Below are positions 27,866 through 36,828 of a stretch of DNA of 64,000 bases, piece after piece. Positions within the stretch are counted from its first letter, which is position 1. Each line of letters starts with the position of its first letter. The notes beneath the pieces were generated by a model. The model was given only the letters and a program-made list of their open reading frames with translations. It was not told where the DNA came from and made no database searches. The DNA is taken from assembly GCF_900115185.1 (NCBI RefSeq), contig NZ_FOVN01000001.1:868001-932000 (forward strand), read 5' to 3'. This stretch comes from Algorimicrobium echini. GTDB lineage: Bacteria; Bacteroidota; Bacteroidia; Flavobacteriales; Flavobacteriaceae. The translations under genes and the position numbers were made by a program.

Positions 27866-28398
27866 ATTTCAGGGAAATATGAAGCAGCATCGGTTTCTTC
27901 TACTTCTTGATTTTCAGCTGATTTTATTACAAATGGAAAAATCATGGGAGCAATGGATTTTACAGGTTTGTAAAGTATAGCGTTTTCCGTATTTTCGTCA
28001 TCTACAAAAGTAATCGTGGTGTTCATAGCATCAAAAATATTGAGTAACACACTTAAAATTAATGCCATTTTTACCACACCAAAAAGCGCACCTAGTAGCT
28101 TATTTAAAATTCCTAAAGCAGCAAAATCAGCTAACTTGGTCAAGGCTCTTCCTGCCAAAGCAATGACTAAAACAATCACAATAAAGGTGATGGCAAATGC
28201 AGCTACATTAATGGTTTTCTCATCCCAATCAACTTGATTCATAAGCATTTCAGCAGCATAATAACTGAAGTGAATAGCACCATAAATTCCTGCAATTAAT
28301 GCCACCAATGAAGCTATTTCTACAAAAAAACCTTTTAAGAAACCACGTATAAGTCCGAAACCCAAAAATGCCACTAAAATGATATCAATTACGGTCAT
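27862..28398 (-). CDS. CvpA family inner-membrane protein
   Basis: A 178-residue protein with four TM segments and the CvpA signature at the N-terminus (IDIILVAFLGFGLIRGFLKGFF, then ALIAGIYGAIHF). E. coli CvpA is linked to colicin V secretion and envelope stress; the Bacteroidota protein is a general homologue. The C-terminal ~25 residues are acidic. Its stop overlaps the end of the PepSY reductase gene by 4 bp in convergent orientation. Confidence 0.9.
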   Translation of the reverse strand: MTVIDIILVAFLGFGLIRGFLKGFFVEIASLVALIAGIYGAIHFSYYAAEMLMNQVDWDEKTINVAAFAITFIVIVLVIALAGRALTKLADFAALGILNKLLGALFGVVKMALILSVLLNIFDAMNTTITFVDDENTENAILYKPVKSIAPMIFPFVIKSAENQEVEETDAASYFPEI

Positions 28399-28416
28399 AT
28401 TACATCAGAATTTCGT

Positions 28417-28424
28417 CAAATATA
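28417..28424 (-). promoter_or_regulatory. -7 box of cvpA
   Basis: Minus-strand TATATTTG, exact TAnnTTTG, 18 bp before the cvpA ATG. It sits 3 bp from the plus-strand box of the divergent gene. Confidence 0.6.
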
Positions 28425-28427
28425 AGT

Positions 28428-28435
28428 TAACTTTG
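28428..28435 (+). promoter_or_regulatory. -7 box of the small gene before pheS
   Basis: TAACTTTG, exact TAnnTTTG, 65 bp before the ATG at 28502. Upstream, TTTCG at 28411 is a weak -33 candidate. Confidence 0.55.
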
Positions 28436-28501
28436 CCAAAATAAAACGGAATTTGAAATGGAAGTCCTGCTTTCATTTAATTTTCAACTTTAATTTTCAA
28501 C

Positions 28502-28858
28502 ATGTCTAGAGACGAACAATTAAAAGAACGATGGGAACAAGTGGTGCATAAATTATCTGCACAATTTGCTGATGGAGACAAGCTAGATTTAGATGCTATT
28601 ATTTATCTAATTGGTGTGCAAGAGCTAGGTCAGTTGGATCGGAAGTTTAAAAAAGACCATAAATTAGATTTGATGCATATAGCTATCTGCCGACTTTTGG
28701 AGCCTTATGGTTATTATGAATTTGATTATTTTGATGACGACAAATGGCCACATTATAAAGTTAAAGAGCAGCTACCAAACTTAAAAGCAGGCGAGCAAAG
28801 TGTATTGATGAAAGAAGCCATAGTAAACTATTTTATAGAAGCTGATTATATAAAATAA
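28502..28858 (+). CDS. Conserved small protein upstream of pheS
   Basis: A 118-residue acidic cytoplasmic protein (no signal peptide or TM) that I recognise only as a conserved Flavobacteria protein often found near pheS. It has DAIIYLIGVQELGQ and an aromatic, acidic stretch YGYYEFDYFDDDKWPHY; function unknown. It is divergent from cvpA and 35 bp before pheS, which has its own -7 box in the gap. Confidence 0.7.
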   Translation: MSRDEQLKERWEQVVHKLSAQFADGDKLDLDAIIYLIGVQELGQLDRKFKKDHKLDLMHIAICRLLEPYGYYEFDYFDDDKWPHYKVKEQLPNLKAGEQSVLMKEAIVNYFIEADYIK

Positions 28859-28865
28859 GAATTAG

Positions 28866-28873
28866 TAAATTTG
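28866..28873 (+). promoter_or_regulatory. -7 box of pheS
   Basis: TAAATTTG, exact TAnnTTTG, 20 bp before the pheS ATG, so pheS can be transcribed on its own. Confidence 0.55.
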
Positions 28874-28893
28874 CACTCATTTTCAATGATATC

Positions 28894-29913
28894 ATGATAG
28901 ATAAGATAAAAGAATTAATAGCTGAAGCTGAAGCATTTCAAGCAAAATCTAAAGAGGAAGTCGAAACGTTCCGAATTAAATATTTAGGAAAAAAAGGTTT
29001 ATTAAACGATTATTTTAAGGAGTTTAAAAACGTAGCCAATGATCAGAAAAAAGAGTTTGGTCAGGTTATAAATGCGCTTAAAAAAACAGCTGAAGACAAG
29101 GTTGCCACACTTAAAGAAGAGTTAGAAAACAACGAAGAAACGGTAGGTGTTTATGATGACTTATCACGCCCTGGCGAACCTATTGAAATTGGCGCTAGAC
29201 ACCCAATATCATTAGTGAAGAATCAAATAATTGATATCTTTTCGCGTATTGGTTTTAATGTTAGTGAAGGGCCAGAAATTGAAGATGATTGGCATAACTT
29301 TACGGCATTAAATTTACCAGAATACCATCCAGCTCGGGACATGCAGGATACATTTTTTATTCAAACCAATCCCGATATTTTATTGCGGACGCATACCAGT
29401 TCGGTACAAGTTCGTTATATGGAAAACAATAAGCCACCTATTCGAACTATTTCGCCAGGTCGCGTTTACAGAAATGAAGCTATTTCAGCACGTTCTCATT
29501 GCTTTTTCCATCAAGTAGAGGGTTTATACATTGATAAAGACGTTAGTTTTGCCGATTTAAAACAAACCCTTCAATATTTTACTACGGAAATGTTTGGGAA
29601 AAGTAAAATTCGTTTACGTCCATCCTACTTTCCGTTTACGGAACCTAGTGCTGAAGTAGATGTGTATTGGGGACTGGAAACCGAAACAGATTACCGGATT
29701 ACCAAAGGAACTGGTTGGTTAGAAATTATGGGTTGTGGTATGGTAGATCCAAACGTACTGGAAAACTGCGGAATTGACTCTAAAGAATATTCAGGTTTTG
29801 CCTTCGGGATGGGAATTGATAGGATTGCTATGCTATTACACCAAATTGGTGACATCCGTTTATTAAGTGAAAACGATGTGCGTTTTTTAGAGCAGTTTAA
29901 ATCAGCTTTATAA
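28894..29913 (+). CDS. pheS: Phenylalanine--tRNA ligase alpha subunit
   Basis: A 339-residue PheS of normal length. The N-terminal coiled coil covers roughly residues 1-90 (IKYLGKKGLLNDYFKE). The catalytic domain has the class II motif 2 (RTHTSSVQVRYM, GRVYRNEAI), HQVEGLYID and the motif 3 glycines (GFAFGMGIDRIAML). It joins phenylalanine to tRNA-Phe together with PheT, whose gene is not adjacent here. A strong terminator follows. Confidence 0.98.
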   Translation: MIDKIKELIAEAEAFQAKSKEEVETFRIKYLGKKGLLNDYFKEFKNVANDQKKEFGQVINALKKTAEDKVATLKEELENNEETVGVYDDLSRPGEPIEIGARHPISLVKNQIIDIFSRIGFNVSEGPEIEDDWHNFTALNLPEYHPARDMQDTFFIQTNPDILLRTHTSSVQVRYMENNKPPIRTISPGRVYRNEAISARSHCFFHQVEGLYIDKDVSFADLKQTLQYFTTEMFGKSKIRLRPSYFPFTEPSAEVDVYWGLETETDYRITKGTGWLEIMGCGMVDPNVLENCGIDSKEYSGFAFGMGIDRIAMLLHQIGDIRLLSENDVRFLEQFKSAL

Positions 29914-29936
29914 AGACATTTTTAACGATAAAATTT

Positions 29937-29964
29937 AAAGCCGATGATACCATCGGCTTTTTTT
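29937..29964 (+). terminator. Intrinsic terminator after pheS
   Basis: AAAGCCGATG pairs perfectly with CATCGGCTTT over the 4-nt loop ATAC, followed by a T tract. Confidence 0.9.
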
Positions 29965-29987
29965 ATTTAACAATTATTTAACTTCGA

Positions 29988-30011
29988 TTAGTTCGGGAAT
30001 AACCGAACTAA
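29988..30011. promoter_or_regulatory. Perfect operator in front of the GbsR/MarR-type regulator and RND operon
   Basis: TTAGTTCGG (29988-29996) and CCGAACTAA (30003-30011) are perfect 9-bp arms around a 6-nt spacer. The site covers the expected -33 position of the promoter whose -7 box is at 30015-30022. It is a strong candidate for the binding site of the regulator encoded next. Confidence 0.8.
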
Positions 30012-30014
30012 CTT

Positions 30015-30022
30015 TATTTTTG
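30015..30022 (+). promoter_or_regulatory. -7 box of the efflux operon
   Basis: TATTTTTG, exact TAnnTTTG, 3 bp after the operator and 17 bp before the regulator ATG. Confidence 0.65.
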
Positions 30023-30039
30023 CCTTTCTATTTAAGGCA

Positions 30040-30549
30040 ATGATAAAAACATTAAAAGAAAAAAAACACGAATTAGTTGAAAAGCTAGGTGTTCATTTTG
30101 AGAATTCCGAGCAGTTAGCACCCGTTGCTGCGCGTATTTTGGCTTATATTATTTTAACTGGAAAAGCAGGCGTTACTTTTGATGATTTAGTATCCGATTT
30201 ATGCGCCAGTAAAAGTACTATTTCATCACATCTGAATCATTTGCAAGATATTCATAAAATTTCCTATTTCACCAAAATGGGCGATAGGAAAAAATATTTT
30301 GTAATCAATTCAGATTCGTTAATTCAAAGTATCGATGCTATGATTGGGCAGTGGGAAATGGAAAAAGAACTACATATAGAAATAACAGATTATAAGCGCG
30401 AAATTAACACTTTAAAAAGCACGAGTTCCGAGCTTAAATTTGATTTAACCTATCATCATAATTATATAAAATTTTTAAATTTAGCTATGGCTTCCATGTC
30501 GGAATTAAAATTCCAAGTAGCTTCAATGAAAACTCAAACGTCATCTTAA
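30040..30549 (+). CDS. GbsR/MarR-type transcriptional regulator
   Basis: A 169-residue regulator with a winged helix (ILAYIILTGKAGVTFDDLVSDLCASKSTISSHLNHLQ, recognition helix near residues 60-75) and a C-terminal coiled-coil dimerisation region. The organisation matches the GbsR group of MarR-like proteins. It is the first gene of the efflux operon, 1 bp from the adaptor gene, and has a perfect palindrome across its own promoter. It is therefore probably an autoregulated repressor of the pump that responds to a pump substrate. Confidence 0.88.
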   Translation: MIKTLKEKKHELVEKLGVHFENSEQLAPVAARILAYIILTGKAGVTFDDLVSDLCASKSTISSHLNHLQDIHKISYFTKMGDRKKYFVINSDSLIQSIDAMIGQWEMEKELHIEITDYKREINTLKSTSSELKFDLTYHHNYIKFLNLAMASMSELKFQVASMKTQTSS

Positions 30550-30550
30550 C

Positions 30551-31669
30551 ATGAAAAAAAGTATAATCAACATTGGTATTCCATGTGCATTAGTTCTTGC
30601 ACTATTTAACTGTGGAGAGAAAGAAACACAACAAAAAGCACCACCTATCATGCCATATCCTGTTGTTGAGGTTGCCAAACAAAATATAACGACTTATGAA
30701 AATTTTCCAGCGAGTATAGAAGGTGAAGTGAATAGTGAGGTTCGACCTAAAATTTCTGGTTATATAAAGGAGGTATTGGTTACAGAAGGTCAAGCGGTAA
30801 AGCAAGGTCAATTATTATTTAAATTAGAAACTCAATCGTTAAGTCAGGATGCTCAAGCAGCTAAAGCAAATGTTAATGCAGCGCAAGTAGAGGTGAATAA
30901 ATTAAAACCGTTGGTTGAAAAAAACATTATAAGCAGTGTCCAGTTAGAAACGGCAAACGCCAAACTATTACAGGCTCAAAGTACCTATAATAGTATTGGA
31001 GCTAATATTAATTATGCCAATGTTAAAAGTCCTGTTGATGGTGTTGTAGGCTCCATCAATTTTAGAAAAGGGGCTTTGGTAAGTGCTCAAGACCCTATGC
31101 CTTTAACAAATGTTTCGTCTATTAGTGATGTATATGCCTATTTTTCAATGAACGAAAAAGCATTTATTTCTTTTTTTAGTGAAGCCAAAGGTGAAACTTC
31201 TAAAGAAAAATTAGAGTTGTTTCCAGAGGTGAAATTACTCCTTGCTAATGGTGAATTGTACGATAAAACGGGAAAAATTGAAACGATTACTGGTGATATT
31301 AATGCCCAAACGGGATCAATAACATTTCGTGCTAAATTTGATAATAAAGCAGGAATACTCCGAAACGGAAGTAGTGGAACCGTTCTAATTCCTAAAATAT
31401 ATACCGATGTTATGGTTATTCCATCTGAGTCTACTTTTGAAAGACAAGGTAAAAGCTTTGTGTATAAAGTTATAAATGACTCTTTGGTAGATAAGCCTGT
31501 AACGGTATTAAAGTCTACAGGGCGTATATATCTTATTGAAGATGGGTTAGAAGTGGGTGAAACAATTTTAGCAAAAGGACTTAATAAAGTGAGTTCAGGA
31601 AGCAAAATTAAGCCAATAAAAAAACCATTAGATAGTATTATTAACTCGTTTGAGACGGTATTTAAATAA
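30551..31669 (+). CDS. RND efflux periplasmic adaptor (lipoprotein)
   Basis: A 372-residue membrane-fusion protein of the AcrA/MexA type. The lipobox is ALFNCG (Cys near residue 22). The biotinyl-lipoyl half-motifs flank the hairpin (VRPKISGYIKEVLVTEGQAVKQGQLLFKL and INYANVKSPVDGVVGSINFRKGALV), with a coiled-coil hairpin rich in Ala and Gln in between and beta-barrel and membrane-proximal domains after it. It links the inner-membrane pump to the outer-membrane channel encoded downstream. Confidence 0.95.
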   Translation: MKKSIINIGIPCALVLALFNCGEKETQQKAPPIMPYPVVEVAKQNITTYENFPASIEGEVNSEVRPKISGYIKEVLVTEGQAVKQGQLLFKLETQSLSQDAQAAKANVNAAQVEVNKLKPLVEKNIISSVQLETANAKLLQAQSTYNSIGANINYANVKSPVDGVVGSINFRKGALVSAQDPMPLTNVSSISDVYAYFSMNEKAFISFFSEAKGETSKEKLELFPEVKLLLANGELYDKTGKIETITGDINAQTGSITFRAKFDNKAGILRNGSSGTVLIPKIYTDVMVIPSESTFERQGKSFVYKVINDSLVDKPVTVLKSTGRIYLIEDGLEVGETILAKGLNKVSSGSKIKPIKKPLDSIINSFETVFK

Positions 31670-31677
31670 ATCCAATT

Positions 31678-34600
31678 ATGTTAAAGAAATTTATTGAAAG
31701 ACCCGTTTTGTCTACGGTTATTTCTATTATCATCGTTATTTTAGGTGTTTTAGGCTTACTACAATTACCTGTTACTCAATATCCTGATATTGCACCACCA
31801 ACCGTTCAAGTTACGGCCACATACCCTGGAGCAAATGCGGAAACTATTTTAGAAAGTGTTATTGTTCCTATTGAAGAACAGATTAATGGTGTAGAAGGAA
31901 TGACCTATATCACTTCAACAGCAAGTAATTCAGGAAGTGCCACTATTCAAGTGTTTTTTGAACAGGGTTATGATGCGGATATTGCAGCCGTAAATGTTCA
32001 AAACCGTGTAGCTCGTGCCAATGCTTTATTACCTTCCGAGGTTATTAGAGCTGGTGTTATCACTCAAAAGCAACAAAATTCCGCCTTGCTATATGCAGCT
32101 ATATACTCTACAAATCCAGAATACGACGATACCTTTATTCAAAATTATTTAAATATCAACATTAAACCAGAGTTACAACGTGTTAACGGTGTTGGTGCTG
32201 TAAATGTTTTTGGAGGTAAAGATTATTCCATGCGTATTTGGTTAGACCCAGTTAAAATGGCAGCTTATAAATTAGAACCTCGCGATGTGACGCAAGCCAT
32301 TAACGAACAAAGTTTAGAAGCCGCTGCAGGATCTTTAGGACAAAATACAGGAGAATCTTTTGAGTACGTAATCAAGTATAAAGGGCGTTACAAAGTAGCA
32401 ACAGACTACGAAAATATTGTTGTTAAAGCCCTAGGTAATGGTGACTATTTACGTGTTAAAGATGTGGCAAAAGTAGAATTGGATGCCTTTTCATATGCAT
32501 CTGTGTCTAGAACTAAAGGGAAGCCTGCTGTTAACTTTGGTGTTTTTCAAACACCAGGTTCTAATGCACAAGAAATTATTGAAAATATTTATACTAAAAT
32601 GGACGATCTTAAAAAGGATTTTCCTGAAGGAATTGATTATTTAGTAAACTATGATACCAATAAGTTTCTTACTGCATCCATTGAAAAAGTGTTGCATACC
32701 TTATTAGAAGCTTTTTTATTAGTGTTCTTGGTAGTTTTTATTTTCTTACAAGATTTTAAGTCTACATTAATTCCTGCCATTGCAGTTCCTGTTTCTATTA
32801 TTGGTACATTCTTCTTTTTAAATGTGTTAGGTTATTCCATTAACTTATTAACTTTATTTGCACTTATTTTGGCTATTGGTATTGTAGTTGATGATGCCAT
32901 TGTAGTGGTTGAAGCGGTTCATGCCAAGCTAGAGGAAGGCTTTGATGATGCTAAAAAGGCCTCTGTGTCTGCCATGAGTGAAATTAGTGGTGCCATTGTT
33001 TCCATAACACTGGTTATGATTGCCGTTTTTGTTCCAATAACATTTATTCAAGGGCCATCTGGTGTATTTTATGAGCAATTTGGTGTTACTTTAATGATTG
33101 CCATATTTATTTCAGCGCTAAACGCCTTAACGTTAACACCTGCTTTGTGTGCCATTTTCTTAAAACCACATAACAATCATGAGCATAAGAAAAAATCAAT
33201 TTTACAACGTTTTTATGATGCGTTTAATAGTGGGTTTAATGCTACAACTAGAAAATATACTCAATCGTTAGGCTTTTTATTAAAGCATAAATGGATCACG
33301 TTTTTAATTCTTGGGTTGGGTGTTTTTGCTATTATTTCAGCAAATAAAGTCATACCAACTGGTTTTGTACCGTCTGAAGATCGTGGTGTTATTTTTATGA
33401 ATGCTGAATTACCTCCTGGTTCTTCATCCGATCGTTCATATAAAGTGAACGAAAACATGTATAATATTATTAAAGATATTGAAGGTATTCAAGCCGCTTC
33501 ATTTATTAGTGGTCAAAACTTCTTTTCGGGAGCCGGTAGCTCGAATGCCATGGGTTTTATTATTTTGGAGCCATGGGAAGAACGTGAATCAGAAGCCGAG
33601 TCTGTTGATGCAATTATTGGTCAATTATTTCAGAAAGCTGCACTAATTCCTGATGCCAATATTTTATTCTTTACACCACCAAGCGTGCCAGGATTTGGTA
33701 GTGCAGATGGTTTTGAAATGCGATTGTTGGACAGAAATGCAAGACCCCTTACCGAACTAGATGCCACTGCAACCGATTTTGTTCGATTATTAAATCAGCA
33801 ACCCGATATTGCTTTTGCTTCTAATTCATTTAGCACCAATTTTCCACAATTAGAATTGGATATAAATGTGGAACGCGCTAAAGAGGCTGGTATTTCAACG
33901 AGTGCCATTTTATCAGCCTTACAAGGTTATATTGGTGGTAATTATGTAGCAGATTTTAGTCGCTTTGGAAAACAGTTTCGTGTATTTATTCAAGCCTTAC
34001 CAGAAGACCGTGTGGATGAAGCTAGCTTGAATAGCATGATGGTAAAAACACCTAGTGGCCAAATGACACCAATTTCACAATATGTATCTTTTAAACGGGT
34101 TTATGGACCACAAACGGTTAATCGTTTTAACCTATTTAATGCGGTAACTGTAAATGGTTCGGCAACACCGGGTTTTAGTTCAGGAGATGCCATTAAAACT
34201 ATTAACGAATTGGCAGAAGCTAATTTACCAGAAGGGTATCAAGTAGCTTATTCTGGAATTACACGTGAGGAAATAGCATCGGCTGGACAATCGACAATTA
34301 TCTTTATGATTAGTATTCTGTTTGTGTACTTTTTATTATCAGCACAATACGAAAGTTATTTATTACCACTAGCTATTATTTTGTCACTGCCAATTGGTGT
34401 AGCTGGCGCCTATTTTACAACATGGTTAACGGGATTAGAGAATAATATTTATTTCCAGATTGCTTTAATTATGTTAATCGGACTTCTAGCCAAAAATGCC
34501 ATTTTAATTGTGGAATTTGCTGTTCAGCGTCGCCATCATGGACTCTCACTTGTAGATGCCGCTATTGATGGTGCCAAGGTACGTTTACGTCCTATTTTAA

Positions 34601-34821
34601 TGACATCCTTTGCCTTTATATTAGGACTATTACCGTTGGTTTTAGCCAAAGGTGTTGGAGCCGCTGGTAATAACTCTATTGGAACCGGAGCTGTTGGTGG
34701 TTTACTAATAGGTACTATAATAGGCGTTTTTATCATTCCAGTATTGTTTGTCATTTTTCAATGGTTACAAGAAAAAGTAACAGGTGTTCCTGAAGCTGTA
34801 AATCAACAAAATCAAGCTTAA
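31678..34821 (+). CDS. RND multidrug efflux permease (AcrB/HAE-1 type)
   Basis: A 1047-residue pump of normal HAE-1 length with twelve TM helices in two halves. Motifs: FIERPVLSTVISIIIVILG at TM1, GIVVDDAIVVVEAVHA with the proton-relay Asp pair in TM4 (VVDDAIVVVE), PVTQYPDIAPPTVQV and LLAKNAILIVEFA in the second half. It exports hydrophobic drugs or metabolites using the proton gradient. The adaptor gene ends 8 bp before it and the channel gene starts 6 bp after. Confidence 0.97.
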   Translation: MLKKFIERPVLSTVISIIIVILGVLGLLQLPVTQYPDIAPPTVQVTATYPGANAETILESVIVPIEEQINGVEGMTYITSTASNSGSATIQVFFEQGYDADIAAVNVQNRVARANALLPSEVIRAGVITQKQQNSALLYAAIYSTNPEYDDTFIQNYLNINIKPELQRVNGVGAVNVFGGKDYSMRIWLDPVKMAAYKLEPRDVTQAINEQSLEAAAGSLGQNTGESFEYVIKYKGRYKVATDYENIVVKALGNGDYLRVKDVAKVELDAFSYASVSRTKGKPAVNFGVFQTPGSNAQEIIENIYTKMDDLKKDFPEGIDYLVNYDTNKFLTASIEKVLHTLLEAFLLVFLVVFIFLQDFKSTLIPAIAVPVSIIGTFFFLNVLGYSINLLTLFALILAIGIVVDDAIVVVEAVHAKLEEGFDDAKKASVSAMSEISGAIVSITLVMIAVFVPITFIQGPSGVFYEQFGVTLMIAIFISALNALTLTPALCAIFLKPHNNHEHKKKSILQRFYDAFNSGFNATTRKYTQSLGFLLKHKWITFLILGLGVFAIISANKVIPTGFVPSEDRGVIFMNAELPPGSSSDRSYKVNENMYNIIKDIEGIQAASFISGQNFFSGAGSSNAMGFIILEPWEERESEAESVDAIIGQLFQKAALIPDANILFFTPPSVPGFGSADGFEMRLLDRNARPLTELDATATDFVRLLNQQPDIAFASNSFSTNFPQLELDINVERAKEAGISTSAILSALQGYIGGNYVADFSRFGKQFRVFIQALPEDRVDEASLNSMMVKTPSGQMTPISQYVSFKRVYGPQTVNRFNLFNAVTVNGSATPGFSSGDAIKTINELAEANLPEGYQVAYSGITREEIASAGQSTIIFMISILFVYFLLSAQYESYLLPLAIILSLPIGVAGAYFTTWLTGLENNIYFQIALIMLIGLLAKNAILIVEFAVQRRHHGLSLVDAAIDGAKVRLRPILMTSFAFILGLLPLVLAKGVGAAGNNSIGTGAVGGLLIGTIIGVFIIPVLFVIFQWLQEKVTGVPEAVNQQNQA

Positions 34822-34827
34822 TAGATT

Positions 34828-36246
34828 ATGAAAGTATTTTTAAATAAACACATGTTTTTAAGAGGTAGTGTTCTAGTCTTTGTGTTGATTACCATGCAAA
34901 GTTGTTTGGTTGCAAAAGATTATGAACGACCAGATTTGGAAAATGAAACCGAAAATTTGTTTCGAACAGATGCGCTACCAACCGATAGCTTATCTATGGC
35001 AGATGTGTCTTGGAAAGACGTTTTTACCGATCCGTATTTAACACAATATATTGAGGAAGGACTTCAAAATAATATTGATATTCGCGTTGCTATTCAGCAA
35101 ATTATTGCTGGTGAAGCCTATTTAAAACAAGGTCAAGCAGGATATCTACCAACCTTAAGTGCAGGCGCTTCGTTAACACATCAAGAATTGGCAAAAAACA
35201 GCCAGTTTGGCTCGTTCTTTAACGGTGCCATAGACCAGTATGAAGCGGTAGCGAGTCTGTCATGGGAAGCTGATATTTGGGGAAAAATACGTAGTAATAA
35301 ACGCGCTTTTCAAGCAGGCTATTTAAAAAGTATTGCGGCTCATCAAGCGGTAAAAACCAAATTGATTGAATCTATAGCAACTACGTATTACACCCTTGTG
35401 GCTTTAGATGCGCAATTAGAAATAGCCAAGGAAACTACTGAAACGCGACGAAAAAGTGTGGAAACTATTGAGGCATTAAAAGAAGCTGGTCAAGTTACCC
35501 AAGTAGCTGTAGACCAAAATGTGGCGCAATATAATAATGTGCGTGTGCTTCAAATTGATATCCAGCGGGAGATTTTTAAAACAGAAAATGCTTTAAGTAT
35601 TTTGCTAGGTAAACAACCACAAAATTATGAGCGTAATTCATTAGATGCACAAGAAATAACCACTGAAATGAAGCTAGGTGTGCCGTATGTATTATTGCGA
35701 AATAGACCAGATGTTATTGCTGCAGAAAACGATTTTATACAAGCTTTTGAAATGACAAATGTAGCCAAAGCAAACTTTTATCCATCGTTAACATTAAGTG
35801 CTTCAGGAGGTTTTCAAAGTTTGGAATTTGATAATTGGTTTAATACCAACTCTCTTTTTGCTAATATTGTAGGTGGTTTAACACAGCCTATTTTTAATCA
35901 GCGAAAAATTAGAACCCAATACGAAGTATCGCAAGCACAACAAGAACAGGCCTTTTTAAACTTTAAGCAAACGTTGTTAGTAGCTGGCCAGGAAGTTTCA
36001 AACGCACTTTATGCCTACCAAGCAGAAGTTGATAAATTTGAATTCCGTGAAAACGAAGTAGAAGCCTTACGTCGGGCAGAAAGTAATTCTGAAATTCTAT
36101 TAGATAATGGTTATGCTAATTATTTAGATTTATTAACAGCTAGACAAACCGTATTAACCGCTGAATTGAATAGTATTGACAATAAGTTAGAACAGTTATT
36201 AGCCGTTGTCCGTTTTTACAAAGCATTAGGAGGCGGTTGGAAATAG
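34828..36246 (+). CDS. RND efflux outer-membrane channel (TolC/NodT type)
   Basis: A 472-residue outer-membrane factor. The lipobox is TMQSCL (Cys near residue 26), followed by the two-repeat TolC fold. Conserved stretches are WKDVFTDPYLTQYIEEGLQNN, LLRNRPDVIAAENDFIQA, ANFYPSLTLSASGGFQS and NGYANYLDLLTARQTVL. It completes a tripartite pump with the two genes before it and is followed 13 bp later by a small fourth gene. Confidence 0.95.
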   Translation: MKVFLNKHMFLRGSVLVFVLITMQSCLVAKDYERPDLENETENLFRTDALPTDSLSMADVSWKDVFTDPYLTQYIEEGLQNNIDIRVAIQQIIAGEAYLKQGQAGYLPTLSAGASLTHQELAKNSQFGSFFNGAIDQYEAVASLSWEADIWGKIRSNKRAFQAGYLKSIAAHQAVKTKLIESIATTYYTLVALDAQLEIAKETTETRRKSVETIEALKEAGQVTQVAVDQNVAQYNNVRVLQIDIQREIFKTENALSILLGKQPQNYERNSLDAQEITTEMKLGVPYVLLRNRPDVIAAENDFIQAFEMTNVAKANFYPSLTLSASGGFQSLEFDNWFNTNSLFANIVGGLTQPIFNQRKIRTQYEVSQAQQEQAFLNFKQTLLVAGQEVSNALYAYQAEVDKFEFRENEVEALRRAESNSEILLDNGYANYLDLLTARQTVLTAELNSIDNKLEQLLAVVRFYKALGGGWK

Positions 36247-36259
36247 AACCTGTTAAATT

Positions 36260-36655
36260 ATGAAAAAAGATATTGAAATTCCTAAAGTAGAAGGCGTTTA
36301 TATTGCGGTAGTAAACGAGTATAATGACCTATATAAAACCCAAGATTGGAATGCCTATATTATTAACGATAAGGACGTAGACCTAGAAATGGTTATTATT
36401 GTTACCAGTGGCTACTCTAAAGATAAAGCGACTTCAATTTTTAGAAAGAAAATAGATACCCTTCCAGCCAAAAGTTATGCTAAAATTGAGCTTATGCAAG
36501 AAGACTTATTTGCTTTAAATAATCAGTTTCAAGTCACGTTTTTTAAAGGGAACACTATGTTTGATAAAACCTACCTATTTCGTAAAAACACTATTAATTT
36601 AAAAGCTTTACAAGCCATTCCTTTAATGGATGTAAAAGGTGTTTTGGTTAAATAA
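36260..36655 (+). CDS. Conserved small protein at the end of the RND operon
   Basis: A 131-residue cytoplasmic protein (no signal peptide or TM) with no motif I can name. It is only 13 bp behind the outer-membrane channel gene, so it is probably co-transcribed with the pump. I recall similar proteins being called phenylalanyl-tRNA synthetase alpha in some Flavobacteria genomes, but nothing in this sequence supports that name. Real function unknown. Confidence 0.65.
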   Translation: MKKDIEIPKVEGVYIAVVNEYNDLYKTQDWNAYIINDKDVDLEMVIIVTSGYSKDKATSIFRKKIDTLPAKSYAKIELMQEDLFALNNQFQVTFFKGNTMFDKTYLFRKNTINLKALQAIPLMDVKGVLVK

Positions 36656-36745
36656 GCTCAATCTTTTCACAATACATATTCCCATATTACCACACAGCCA
36701 AAAACGGCATATTATAACCTAACACCATACTTGCTAAAATTTGAC

Positions 36746-36753
36746 TAAATTTG
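36746..36753 (+). promoter_or_regulatory. -7 box before the DUF6090 gene
   Basis: TAAATTTG, exact TAnnTTTG, about 75 bp before the ATG at 36829. Confidence 0.4.
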
Positions 36754-36772
36754 AGGTAGACCTATAAGTTAT

Positions 36773-36792
36773 ATATAGACTATGGTCTATAT
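36773..36792. repeat. Inverted repeat in the leader of the DUF6090 gene
   Basis: ATATAGAC (36773-36780) and GTCTATAT (36785-36792) are perfect arms around TATG. It ends 36 bp before the chosen start, so it is either an operator or a leader hairpin. Confidence 0.5.
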
Positions 36793-36828
36793 TTTATGTT
36801 GTGCTTCATTATCAGAAACCGCAAACCA

